A stretch of DNA of 64,000 nucleotides from Mytilinidion resinicola. Its lineage: Eukaryota; Ascomycota; Dothideomycetes; Mytilinidiales; Mytilinidiaceae. The position numbers and the translations under genes were made by a program. Positions 21,911-35,325 of the stretch are shown here, one piece after another (positions within the stretch are counted from its first letter, which is position 1; the number at the start of each line of letters is the position of its first letter). The stretch covers positions 2,419,431-2,483,430 of the forward strand of contig NW_022985437.1 of the NCBI RefSeq assembly GCF_010093595.1, written 5' to 3'. The notes under the pieces are model-generated. The model had not been told where the DNA came from and did not search any database. It saw only the letters and a program-made list of their open reading frames with translations.

Positions 21911-22305
21911 GTATGAAGTGGGGCCTGTCCGTGCGATTTGAACCTGATTTTGGCATGTTATTGGCGTTGACCGTAAATCAGAGCATGAGAGAAAGGTTGA
22001 TTTCGATGGTGCGAGAAGTATGAACGGGAGCCAGTCCGTGCGATTTGAATGTGATTTGGACACATTATTGGCGTGGGCCTCAGATTAGGCCATGGATATT
22101 AGGTTGGTTTCGAAGTCGTGAGATGTATAAACGGGAGCCAGTCTGTGCGATTCCGAGTCGATTTGGGCATGTTATTGGCATGGACTGTAAATCAGGGCAT
22201 AAGAAAGAGGTTGACTTCGATGCTGTGAAATGTATGAACGGGAGCCAGTCCGTGCGATTTGGAGTCGATTTTGGCATACTATTGGCATGGACTGCAAAAT
22301 GGACT
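21911..22305. repeat. 107-bp minisatellite, 3.7 copies
   Basis: Units start at 21911, 22018, 22125 and 22232, each exactly 107 bp apart and each beginning GTAT(G/A)AA-(C)GGG-GCC-GTC. Copies are about 75-90% alike; the last is partial. Since 107 is not a multiple of three, the open frames through it on both strands are repeats of the same DNA in rotating frames and are not genes. It lies between the convergent 3' ends of the glutathione peroxidase and coatomer epsilon genes. Confidence 0.9.
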
Positions 22306-22486
22306 GCGGAAAATGGGTTGGAAGCTCCAAGAGCCTGAAGGCATTACTTTTGAAATACCCACGTCCATCATCCGTAATACAATATACGCATCGACGTACC
22401 TTGGAGCCTAATTCCACATCCCATCATACGCCTCATTCTCTATCATGCCCAATGCAGAACGCCAGACCTCTCAGCCCATCTATGTC

Positions 22487-23575
22487 TCAAACCTCAAACT
22501 TCGGCGTGTACTTCGTCTTCGCCGCCTCGAACGCTTCGCTTTTCGCCTTTAGATCCTCCAGAAACTGATGTTCCGGTGACACCCTCGCCAGCTTCCCTTT
22601 CAGCTCCTTAGTGTCCTGCCCCAGAATCGTATTCAGCACGATCAAGTTGGCTAACACGTCTGCGTTGTCACCGTCAATGGCTTCGGCTTGTTGGAGTGCG
22701 GCTTCGGCTTCTGGTAGGCGACCGAGATGGAGTTCAGAGACGGCTTGACCAAGGAGAGAGTGCACGGCTTGAGTCGCGGGAGCTTGGGCGAGCTCTTCGA
22801 AGACATAGAACGCCTGTTGGTATTTTTCGCCCCCCTATTTGCAGAACCCCGAATTAGCTTTCTCTGCGCTGGACCCGTATAAAAAAATTGAAAGAAAGTA
22901 AAACTCACCTCCCGTAACCCAACCCACGACTCCGCCAGATTGACCAGCAAACTATCCTGCGCCCACTTCCGCGCCCTCTGCGCCTCCTTCGCCGCAAGAT
23001 CCGTCCGGTTCTGCAGCAGATGTATCTGCACGATCAGCGCAACCCTGCATACACCAAATTAGCCCAATCGCTCTCCCCCGGGTGAACACATGTCCACTCA
23101 CGCATCCAAACTCCCCTGATGCCGCGCCAGCAGCGCCAACGCTTCCTCAAACTCCCCCGCCCGCGCCAGCACCGTCCCGCCCAGCAGCTGCACGCTCAGA
23201 TTGTCCCCCTGCGCGCTCGCCAGCTTCCGCACGCGCTCCACCGCCTCGGCCTCCTTCCCGCCCTTCTCGTAAGCCGCTAGCGCCGCGACGGCGGCGAGGT
23301 CGGGCACGTTTTGCTCGCTCTTGACGGAGGAGAGCACGGCGTCGTATTCGCCGAGGGCGAGCTGCGCGCGCAGCTGCAGGATGCGCGCGGGCAGGGCGTT
23401 GGAGGCGGAGAAGGCGGACGTGTCGAAGGTGGTGCAGGCGGTGTATTGGCCGGCGTGGAAGGCGTTGTGGAGGTTGACGAGCTCTGTGGGTGGTGTTAGA
23501 AGGGGGAGCATATGGGGGGATAGAGGGGATGGAGGAGGGGAGATATGTACCTCCTTCGGCGGAGTATGGGTCCAT
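22487..23575 (-). CDS. SEC28: Coatomer epsilon subunit (COPI)
   Basis: Four exons, 23575-23551, 23483-23102, 23044-22909 and 22834-22487, give 296 residues. It is the epsilon-COP subunit of the COPI coat, which stabilises alpha-COP on vesicles in Golgi-to-ER retrograde transport. The protein begins MDPYSAEGELVNLHNAFHAG and is built of TPR-like helical repeats: YDAVLSSVKSEQNVPDLAAV near 60, VALIVQIHLLQNRTDLAAKE near 136, and the conserved QAVHSLLGQAVSELHLGRLP followed by EAEAALQQA near 205. The C-terminal LARVSPEHQFLEDLKAKSEA segment is the family hallmark. Length and order are normal. Intron positions keep the reading frame throughout. Confidence 0.93.
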
Positions 23576-24410
23576 GGTGGGTTGGTTGGCTGTGAGAGGT
23601 GTTGAGGGGAGGAAGGAGGTGGAATTGGGTGGATTGAGAGGGGTGTGGAGTATGGGAGCTGTCGTGGGGATTTGGTGCTGAGGCCACGATCGAAATCTTG
23701 GCGTGGAACAAGGGTTCTTATTAGTTGAACTATCATGCTTCACACCTGGGTAAGAATTGGTGATTTTTGATGAACAGATGGTTAACTACTGGTAGATGTT
23801 GCCGTCTAAAAGAGCCTTGCAAAGTTGCAAATGGTTCAAAATAGTCCGGCTCGGAGTTTTTTCAGTTCCCAAGACTATCCTCCAAGACAATATATCTTAT
23901 TAGCAGATCAAAGAGACACTTCCAGTCGAAGCTCCATAGGCCACGCATTTGCCAACTTCTCCCAGGCCAAGATAAAATGGGGCATATTCCAACAAGTCCG
24001 CCGTTTCATTCTTGCATTGATCGTTATCGAAAAGAGCGTCCAACATAGCTATTAGAAACTGGCTTTTCGTAAAAGAGATTGAAATTTCTCACAAGTGCAC
24101 TTTTTCTTCTAGGTAGGATATGTACACACTTTTAGGCTCAAGAAATTTACCCGTAATAGGTTCTTCTCTACAGAATAGCAGATTATTAGCAACTATCGGT
24201 CACTTTCCGAGGAGGCCCGAGGAGATTACTGACTGTTCACTATGATGCATCAAAGGGCGTGAAGCAGTAGCAGACAAGATATGGGCAGATCTGTGACTAA
24301 GAGTGTATAAGAGCTCTGAAAACCTTCCACCGCTTCAAGAACACGGAAGAGAGTATGTTCGAGAAGATAGCTGCAATGTCATGTTGAATGACTGGGCGCC
24401 GCTTTCAGAC
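23576..24410. other. Intergenic, no gene recognised
   Basis: Upstream of the coatomer gene and downstream of the methyltransferase gene. AT-rich from about 23.8 kb, with no supported frame. Confidence 0.5.
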
Positions 24411-25437
24411 CTATACTCTCCTGACCGTCCATATAAGCACCCGCGTGTCATTCGGATGGTCCTCCATCTGACGCAAAAGTTTTCCCCCACGAGGAAATGG
24501 CTTTATGCCAACATCTACCTCCCAGTTTGATCCCGTCTCGTCGCCAGCGAGTTTCCACATCTTCTTAAAAGAGTCTGAGTTATGCCAGTACCTCGTCTTT
24601 TTGTCAATGATGGACAATCTATCTCCTGATTCGTCTGCGCCAAGATGTCGTCCGATGATTAGCGCCCCGGGCTCTTTCTTGAGAATTTCGACGATGCGTT
24701 TGGCGGCTTGGAATTGTTGCTTCCAGTCGAACAGATGGAAGAAGGACGAGGCATGGACGATGTCGATGCTGTTGTCCAGTTGCTTGATATCGGCTTCGGG
24801 ATCGAAGATGTCGCTAGCGATAAACTTGGTCTTCAGCGTCTCTTTGTCTAGGAAAAGCTCATAGCCCAATTTCATGAAACGCATTTCGAGGTCTGCGCCG
24901 TAGAGATTCTCGGATGGAGCTCCATCGTAAACCTTGAAACTTTTGGTCAGCGTGTGTATCAGAAGCAGCTACATTCGATCTACCAGCTTGCGGATGTCCT
25001 GCCCAAAGCAACATCCTATGTCAAGAAACTTTTGACCGTCCTTGGTACGTTGAAGCACCTCAGAATACTGCGGGGAGTTGCGGATACTCAAATCGAGGAA
25101 TCGGAAGAGGCCGATGCATGGATATGGAAACTAGTTCTACGTAAGTATGACAGTAGACTCTTAGGAATGCTTGGGAGTATCCTACGATATCAAAAGCTTT
25201 GTCCCTCTACGCACTTGTGAGCATTGATGTAACCGATCGAGTACTATTGAGGCCACGTACCACTTCCACAATATGCGGAATGACTTTCTCAGGGGCTATG
25301 CCACTGTACTTCTCGAGAAGCTCTCTGGAGGCGTCGTCGATGCTCTCCAGGTTTTCAACGTACCAGAGCGGCTTATGAGACTTGTCCTCACGCCACCTTT
25401 TGGGGTCCCATTTGGGGATGTCCTCAGATTCTGCCAT
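24411..25437 (-). CDS. SAM-dependent methyltransferase (AusD/LaeA-like fold)
   Basis: Four exons, 25437-25261, 25206-25186, 25130-24984 and 24932-24411, give 288 residues. The second exon is a 21-nt microexon coding RDKAFDI, which restores the expected IVEV-RDKAFDI-FPYPCIGLFRFLDLS join. Class I methyltransferase motif I is FLDIGCCFGQD at residues 101-111. The acidic motif II is in LYGADLEMRF, and IDIVHASSFFHLFDW is the post-motif region. The family includes methyltransferases of fungal meroterpenoid clusters such as AusD; the substrate here is unknown. No prenyltransferase, cyclase or polyketide synthase is nearby, so it is an orphan among housekeeping genes. A 17-bp repeat lies in its promoter. 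Confidence 0.85.
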
Positions 25438-25463
25438 GGCTAAGAGCTATTCACACGTGCCTT

Positions 25464-25511
25464 GATCTCGGGAGTGACTTGATCTCGGGAGTGACTTGAT
25501 CTCGGGAGATG
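25464..25511. repeat. 17-bp direct repeat, about 2.8 copies
   Basis: CTTGATCTCGGGAGTGA occurs twice and CTTGATCTCGGGAGATG once in succession, starting 27 nt upstream of the methyltransferase ATG. It may be a promoter element array or chance slippage. Confidence 0.8.
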
Positions 25512-26239
25512 AAAGGCAAAGGATAGGAGTTGGCAAAAGACCGTGGATGGATTTAATGAAGGAGAAACTAGAAGGTTTTCCTCACGACCTTATATACTCC
25601 GATCAGCCCAACGCAACCCCTCACCTGCGCGCACGAGATACGAGAACAGCTCTACTAAATCAGGACTATCCCGACGATCTAACCGTACAACCCTCATGTT
25701 GCCAAGGCTACAACACCTCGCAACACCTCGCAACACCCTCAACATCAAATCGCTCCCTTCGACCCCTTGTCAAGCCGGCGCAGTCGGAGTCGGCATCGGT
25801 TCGCTGGAGACCGACGGCTTACTTGGGAAAGGCTTTCAATTGAGGGATGATGAGCTCGACTCGAGACCGAATAGATGAGCAATTAGAAGCAAGATAGACT
25901 GCGGATGCACGTATGCAATGGTGAAAGGAGAGGAGTTGTCGGAGCACCTGGAGGCAGATGTCAAGCCCTATAAGTATTTCCGCATTGATGCTAGCGCGGG
26001 ACAGTGCCCAGGTGCATACCGTGGCCCAATGGCGGGGGAGCATGACGGAGGTGAAAAAGTTGCAGCTGCCCGACCGAAAAAGCCTCACAATTGCCTCCAA
26101 GCTGTCTTCCTTTTATTTGCTTCGGCGAACCCTCTTCTCTTCTCCTGCTCACTCTTTACTATACCCTCGAACTCACTTTCCACGCCTCAATTGCCTCTGC
26201 ACACCCTCTAGACCATTCTATAACACCCCACGTAGCAAA
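25512..26239. other. Divergent promoter region
   Basis: No gene recognised between the methyltransferase and spermidine synthase starts. The spermidine synthase side has a CT-rich leader (26100-26230). CAACACCTCG is tandemly repeated near 25710-25735. Confidence 0.5.
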
Positions 26240-27421
<1,182 letters not shown>

Positions 27422-27833
27422 GGATCACTATCTACAGGGCTGCCAAATGGCATTCCGAGCTTCATTTGCTTGGATACAGCTTCTCCCCTAGTGCTTGGAG
27501 CTGTGGCACGTACTCAGTTCTTCTGGCTATCTACTTTACGATTTATACCATATGGAGTTCTTTGGAAAAGACAAAAGTTTTTGATCTCATTTTACACTCT
27601 CATCTATGCATGCGCTGAATTGAAAACTCACACACTTCCTACAGAAGTCTCGCTCAGAGCTTTTTTCGCCAAGACCAAGTGGCCAGTTGAATCTACGTGC
27701 TGGAGACTAGGTTTTAGATACTGAGATCAGGAGTGCCTTCTATCCTTTACCCTACTTCAATTGGAGATAACATGGGAGCCCAGGCTGGATAGGCACGTCT
27801 TGCAGAACACTTGGCGTAGTTACATCCGCCCGA

Positions 27834-28190
27834 CGTCTAACAGATTGAGTCTCGAGCGGTTCAAGCCGATGCTTTTACTTACATTATTGCAGAAGAGACG
27901 ACGACTCTGTGTACACGCCTCGTCCGAATACTCAGCGTGATCACAATCACGCAGCGTCTAACACTTCAGAAATCGCGCGGTTGGATCCGATGCTTTTACT
28001 CACTTTAGTGCAGGACTAGCGGCCCTACAGTGTAAACGCCGCGTCCAACCACTCGGCGTCGTCACAACTACCCAGCGTCTTACAATCTTATGCTGATGCG
28101 GTTCGATTCGAGCCTTTTACTCGCATTTACAACACACACGCGCCCACAGCGTGCGGGGCGCTGGATTATCATGAACAGCAACTCCCGGTT
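27834..28190. repeat. 121-bp tandem repeat, 3 copies
   Basis: Units begin CGTCT(A/T)ACA at 27834, 27955 and 28076, exactly 121 bp apart, and share a GATGCTTTTACT(C/T)AC block in the middle. The third copy is more diverged, and the tail of an older copy is visible at about 27810. It lies between the convergent 3' ends of spermidine synthase and formaldehyde dehydrogenase. No coding function is likely. Confidence 0.85.
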
Positions 28191-28481
28191 TGAGATTCGA
28201 AAGTGAACCGTCCTGCTTTTTGTGCGAGCTGCTACATAGTATCCAGGTGCATCAATGGCATCATGCATACCCACCAATTCCTCTGAACTAATCACGCACT
28301 TGAACCCTCAGTGTCAAGACCCTAAACTCCTCGCCCGCCTTACGTCCCGCTGAGATTTTAGACTCCCTATCATCCTACCCACACCGCGACAACTCCCCTC
28401 ACTCAAGCACTGCCTTGGATTCAGATTCGCCGCCCCGGACCCTCGACGCCTACACTACAGCTTCTCCCTGCTCTTCGCGAT

Positions 28482-30016
<1,535 letters not shown>

Positions 30017-30124
30017 TGTGAAGTACTTGATAGAGTCTCAGATGGAAGGAAAGGTCTAGGGTAGATTCGAAGCTACAACGCACAGTTGACGCAGAAGCGG
30101 GCGACGCAGTGCTGCGTCGAGGTC

Positions 30125-30130
30125 TATATA
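30125..30130 (-). promoter_or_regulatory. TATA box of the SFA1 gene
   Basis: TATATA inside the palindromic CTATATAG, about 110 nt upstream of the SFA1 start. The rest of 30131-30656 shows no supported gene. Confidence 0.5.
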
Positions 30131-30656
30131 GGGCGGGCGACGAGAGGGGCAATGTGGGGTTGGCGTCGATGATGTCGGGCTTGCTTCGCAGCAACTCTGC
30201 CCCTCACCGTCCAGCGGCCGCCCTCCCTCCAAGCATTCGCCGAACAAATTGCGGCTCCATGTGCGGCACCGAAACATGGCCGGCTGAAGCCCCAAGCTGA
30301 GTGTTTCTGACGAATGCATAGCGGGGTTGTGGGAGCTGCCCCTCGGGATGTTTTGCCGAAATCGGATTCCCTTCGCCGGGAGTGAACTGAGGTCTGTTTT
30401 GTCTGCATCGGGAAAGTTTTGGGCCTGTGGGGAGGGGAACACTCCTCGCCCGCCGTGCGCATGTCTAGAGAAGACCTGGAGATAGAAGTATATTGGCTAG
30501 CATACCCGCCGCGCAACGCCTGTCATGCATCGAACTGTACTCGTACAAGTCTGCTCCAATGCCAATGGGTACCCACGTCCCTCTTGACCCCGAGATGCCC
30601 CCTATAACAAGTGTCCACACGCGTAAATCCGAGAATGATCCCCCGAGACATCTCTC

Positions 30657-31971
30657 TCACGCTTTGGCAACGCCGTTCTCCGCTGGCGTTGTAGCGTCCG
30701 TCTGCTCTCCTACCTCTAGCCTCTCCTCTTCAATGCTCTTCTCATTTATCCGCCTTGCTATGCTCGCACTCCTCCTTCCATTCTTCTCCTCTAACTTCCC
30801 ATCCTTGGGCCTCCCCCAGCTCCCACTGCGCCGCCCGACCCCCTTGATACCGTGGCTCCAACGCTTCCGCATCGGCGGCTTCGTGTCGTCAAGCCCCAGC
30901 AGCTTTCGCAGCTCCGGCACCTCAGCGTGGTCCCGCGTGTTGCGCATCCGGTGACACCAGACCACCTCGTCGTTCTCGAACAAGAACTCGCCGCCCACCT
31001 GTTTGTAGTCGCCGCCGTTCATGACCTGCCTCCCGCTCTTCAGCCCTTGCATGATGCTTTGCACCGTCGTAGCGAAGAGGCCCGCGGTAGTGTATTGCGG
31101 CTTCTTGCCCAGATCCAGCGTGCGTGTCATGCCGAGGGTGTCGTAGAGCTTGCGCGTGGGGTCGGCGTATATCGGGAACGGACAGCTGGTGGTTTCCGTG
31201 TACATTTCGATCAGGTCTGGGCGGCCGCAGCCGATGACGGTGATGAAGGTAGGTGTGTCGAGGGAGAGTAGCGACTCGGGCGTTATGGATGAGGAGAGAG
31301 TTCGGAGGTATTCCTGGCATTGCTGTCGAGCGCTTGTTAGCTACTGTACCAGAACTTGACAATGTCAAACCACGAATAATTCCTCGGCACTGCTGAAGAC
31401 CTCGATGTAGCTCTAAAGCTGAAAGAAAGGTCCCAGAGAAGTCGTGAAGGCCCCCACCGTTCCTACCCCCATTCCGTGACAACTTGTTCCTAATGCTCCA
31501 AAATGTAAGTATGAAATTGTGAAGACCTACACCGCAGAAGAAATGTCGCACGAATATGATTAGTTGCCGCGGCGCAACCCCTTCACCAGCGTACAGGCTC
31601 TTGAACGGCCGCGACGCCCCTTGCGCGTCGAGAACGAGCATATCCGCGCATTTCTCTAGGTCTGCCTGCGTCGGCTTGTCATTAGTGACGTTAACATTGC
31701 CAGTGAAGTCTGCTTCTGGCTCCACTGGAGGAGCGTTCGCTGCGGCGGTTGGAGCTGACGCTGGGGTGTCGCTGGGAGCCACAGGTGTGCTTGAGGGTTG
31801 CGCAGAGCCATTTGCACCCGCTGGTGTGTCTGTCGATGTAGCGGTCGAAACCTGAGGGGCTATAAGAACCTCTGGAGGAGCTGTCGGGGTGGATGAAGTC
31901 TCGAGGACTTCAGGAGCGGCAGCAGAGGGTGTAGCGGAGGGTTCCACTGGCGGCTGAAGTTGAGATGCCAT
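30657..31971 (-). CDS. AhpC/TSA-type (PRXL2-like) thioredoxin-fold protein
   Basis: Two exons, 31971-31531 and 31322-30657, give 368 residues across a 208-nt intron. The thioredoxin-like fold starts near residue 105 (CADMLVLDAQG, FKSLYAGEG, RQLIIFVRHFFCG) and has a Cys-Gly-Gln-Cys redox motif at 146-149. It continues with PTFITVIGCGRPDLIEMY, CPFPIYADPTRKLYDTLGMT and VGGEFLFENDEVVWCHRM. This is the AhpC/TSA antioxidant-like family related to PRXL2 proteins; enzymatic activity is unproven. It is flanked by unusual extensions: an Ala/Pro/Thr/Ser-rich N-terminus of about 95 residues and a basic C-terminus (RKRWSHGIKGVGRRSGSWG). The location is probably cytosolic. Confidence 0.85.
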
Positions 31972-32702
31972 GGCAAATGGCGAAGGAAGTGTGCACCGAT
32001 GAAGCCTGAGAGACGTCTATGTATGAAGTGAGCGTCTTTGGTTTCTGACAGGATCGAAACTCCGGGTCTGTGGTCCAGAATGGATACGACTTAGTAGCTA
32101 ACTACGCGGTTAGTTGAACACAGCTGAGACCGTGATGTGTGGATCAGGATCCTCTTCATCCTCTTGCGTAGGTGGCGCCTACGGCGCACGCTGGGCATCG
32201 TGGTATGGCATCTATGGCTTCAGCACGGCAGGTCGTAATGCCTCAGTGCAGTTTCAAAGCCGCTTCCAGGCACCGTGATGAGAGGCCCTGCGTGTTGTGT
32301 TCCGCAATACAGGGGGCGCCGCATCAGGATTAGCCCCTCTGGTTTCACCCACCGGCCCTGAGCATCAAATTGAGACTACACACGGCCATCATACAGTTCC
32401 TTTCTGACCTTCATTAGATATCTAGTGTCGACGGCTGTTACAGCCGCTCAGGTAGCGTATTCGTGTCACTTCCGACATCTCCAATAGGCGTCAGTACGCC
32501 GTGGGTAGTGTCTTTCATGATTATGTGTTAGAGTCCTAATTCGATATTACTCGAAGGAATTCAAGGGGAAGAACCTTTTCTGATGCAGTCTGCGACCTCG
32601 TCCTTCAAGAAGCCGTCCTCGGTCCCTGACTAGAAGCCGTCGTAACCATCTCAACCCTAGAGCCATTCACGCTCTTAGATCCTCAGCTTCTCCATTCCAT
32701 CC
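31972..32702. other. Intergenic, no gene recognised
   Basis: No supported frame. Short perfect inverted sequences such as GGCTGTTACAGCC at about 32433 are seen, with no further context. Confidence 0.5.
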
Positions 32703-34032
32703 TCAGCTACTCAACTTCGAGCTCAGCTTGGGTTCGGTCACTCCGCCGTTGAGCGCTGTAGCTTCCATGTCCAGTCGAACCGCCATATCACGAATTTCCA
32801 CCCATTCCTTGCCGTCAGTCCCACAGCAAATCTCTACTACTTCAGAACCTTTGGAGATAGCTGCCGCTGCGTGCTTCAAGTCGTTCCTGGCTTCGCACAT
32901 GAGTCCAATATCGCGGTATCTGATGCCACTGGTCAGCGCTGCTTTCTAGTCTAGGCGGGGGGTTTTAAAAAGTATAGGAATCAAGGAAAAATTGGACTAG
33001 CTGGTTTGAGAGCTCTGAGATTGACCCCTTGAAAAAGGTATGTCGTGCGCTTGGGAGGGCTTAAAGTGCTTGGGTGGGATATGAGCTATTGTAGCTCCAT
33101 TGCTGTACTCACATCTTTGCCAGCGCGTGGTTGTAGAACCCCTCAACTAGGTGCAACTTCGCCATCTCAAGCATGTCCGCCACCATCCTGGAGTTCGACA
33201 GCATTATCTCCGGGCTAAACCGGAACGCAGATGTCATCTCCTCAAGCTCATTCAGCCGGTACCTATTGTCTGCGCTCTTAGAGGCGAAAGAGTCTGGAAT
33301 GGATATGTCGCCACAAGCAGGGCAGTCGCACGCAAACCCCCAATGCTGGAACTCCCACCGACGCCTCGCCTGGTCCTGGTACGGGTCGATGTAGCAAAGC
33401 GTAATCTCATCTCCCGCCTCGATATCCTTAATCGCATGGATCGTCTCCATGTCAATTTTCTCGTTCCAGAAGAAATACGCATTGGAGTTGCACGAGTGGT
33501 TGAAGCGCGCGTTATGGTAGAAGACCGCTGCTCCCTTGGTGATGTCCATGCAATTGGTCCGGAAGATAGAAGCTACGCTGGCTTCCTTCGAAATTCGAGC
33601 TTCATGCTCTTCTGCGATGCGCTGGCGCTCTTTCGCGGGGAGCGATGCATCAACACCCTGGGGCAAGTGTGCCGGATTCTGGCCGTGCGCAGAGTGCAGC
33701 TCGAAGTAGCGCTTTTGGTCTTCTGGTGAGAGCTTTGCGAAAGCGGCTTCGACGTCGGCCTTGAAGTAGGCCCTGTGGTTGATCCGGAGGAGTGGGTGTT
33801 CGGCGAGGATGCGCGTGCCGCGTTTGATCGGCTTCAAGGCATATGCTCCGTAGCCTTTCTGGGTATGTTTGACCTCGTAGAAGTCTTGGTCTTCTGTTGC
33901 TGATTTCAGCAAGTGTTTCAATTGAGAGAACGAGTGAGCACGGCATCTGACAACACGTTACCTACCTGGAGCTTTCACTGAAGCTGCCTCAGAGGCGCCA
34001 CCGCCAGCTGCGTTGATGACCGAGGAAGACAT
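32703..34032 (-). CDS. SET-domain protein (SMYD/SET5-like)
   Basis: Three exons, 34032-33966, 33899-33113 and 32919-32703, give 356 residues starting MSSSVINAAGGGASEAASVK. The SET domain runs from about residue 28 (YEVKHTQKGYGAYALKPIKR GTRILAEHPLL) to about 215, with the substrate- and SAM-binding parts FNHSCNSNAYFFWNEK and AGDEITLCYIDPY. A CDCPACG cysteine cluster follows, as in SMYD/SET5-type methyltransferases. The C-terminal region (NARMVADMLEM-like helices, then YRDIGLMCEARNDLKHA and VEICCGTDGKEWVE) is typical of the fungal subfamily. It is a probable protein lysine methyltransferase; the substrate is not known. No MYND finger is seen. Confidence 0.87.
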
Positions 34033-34269
34033 TGGATTTCTTCACCTGGATGAGGTACGTCTTGAATGAGACCTTGATAGCGCAGGTGTCTTATAGAAGA
34101 CCTCAAGAAATTAGACTCGGTAGTTATGAGAAAACAATTGGCCAGCAACCGACAGGCGAGTGAGCTATCGCTGTTCAACTAGGTGGCCTTTTTAGATCGG
34201 TGAAAGAAGCTGTGCTTCCAGTCAAGCCGGTGAACCTCGAGTCAATGAATGAAGTCAGATGGTGATATC

Positions 34270-34465
34270 AAAAGGTGAGGATTTCAATGCCACCTGGGTG
34301 CAATTGGGTGAGAACAAGAAAGTGTGCAATGCAAGAAGACTTATTGCAATAAAATTTGCATGCCGCTATGTAGGCTCCCATGCCCAAGTAATGAGGCGGT
34401 CAAGAAAATTGCTGACATCTTAACCAGACCTTTTATAAAAGCGTCAGAGCACGCCGAATAGTGGC
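34270..34465 (+). pseudogene. Possible retrotransposon pol remnant
   Basis: A short piece translates as AVKKIADILTRPFIKASEHA followed by a stop at about 34461. ADILTRPF resembles the conserved ADILTKPL-like end of Ty1/Copia polyproteins. Upstream in another frame is RRLIAIKFACRYVGSHAQV. It is only a fragment with a frame break and no LTR is seen. The match is weak and could be chance. Confidence 0.2.
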
Positions 34466-34469
34466 ATCA

Positions 34470-35015
34470 GTGTCAACGCAGTAATAATCCACCCGAGTAG
34501 TTCTGTGACAGCCAAGTGCTTGCCTCCGAACGGGTCTGTTCTCGCGTCGAAGCTCCTATATCGTTGCGTTTGCATCGACTACACTGTGTGTAACCATGTG
34601 CTTCCTGTGATCTAGGATACTTGCATAGTACACTCAGCTCACGGAAGACCGCCTCCTCGTTCATCGTCAATACCATATCCGAGCTTAGCGCAGAAAGGGA
34701 CTAAGTACCAATACCAGTACAAGAGTTATCATGTTTGCTGTTCGGGACTCGAACAAAGAACGCTTTCGCCTTACAATACCTTTGTGTGTATTACAACCAC
34801 TTTCTCTCACAACATATGTCCGTTTGCGGAATCCCTTTGTTGCTGTTTTTTTTCCAGATGTGCATACTTTTGCAATACGTCCAACGCGTGGCTCTTCTCA
34901 TAATTTGTGTCTTCTATCCAAGCCGAGAGCGCTTCATCAACTTGATACGCACGTGTATTAGGCCTTCATATCGTGTGCAACCTGGTCTTGAACGAGGAAT
35001 AGGACGACATACATC
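34470..35015. other. Intergenic, no gene recognised
   Basis: No gene supported between the retroelement-like scrap and the start of the kinase locus. Confidence 0.45.
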
Positions 35016-35189
35016 ATGCCTGTAAAGAGAAGGGCAAAGAGAAAGGCGGGAAAGGCACCGGCAAAAAAAGTGGCTAAGATGGCTGCAGATCTTAGTGAGA
35101 AAGCCGTAAAGGGACTCCCAATGGCCACCGCGAAGGGGTACTTCGAGCGGGTGTATAGGTTCAAAATGAAAAGAGAGAAGCCAGATTGG
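35016..35189 (+). CDS. Lys-rich ORF, possible 5' exon of the kinase gene
   Basis: Starts MPVKRRAKRKAGKAPAKKVA and continues through GYFERVYRFKMKREKPDWAE to a GTAAGC donor at about 35190. It could be exon 1 of the kinase gene that begins in frame at 35326, but the best acceptor (35307-35311) does not restore the frame with the visible donor, so the join is unresolved. The highly basic N-terminus would suit nuclear or nucleic-acid association. Confidence 0.35.
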
Positions 35190-35325
35190 GCAGAGGGTAA
35201 GCTATGTTCCGTCTCAATGTCTACAAGGCAGCTACGGAAAATGAATCGCGAGTTAAATATATCATTTGTATGCAGAGGATATTTGACATACTTTATTCTG
35301 GCTCAGAAAACATGGAGGCATCGAT

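Noticed and set aside
22045..22417. Repeated-looking peptides (PNRTDWLPFI.. and similar) in several frames
   Set aside because: They are the 107-bp minisatellite translated in rotating frames, not a protein repeat.
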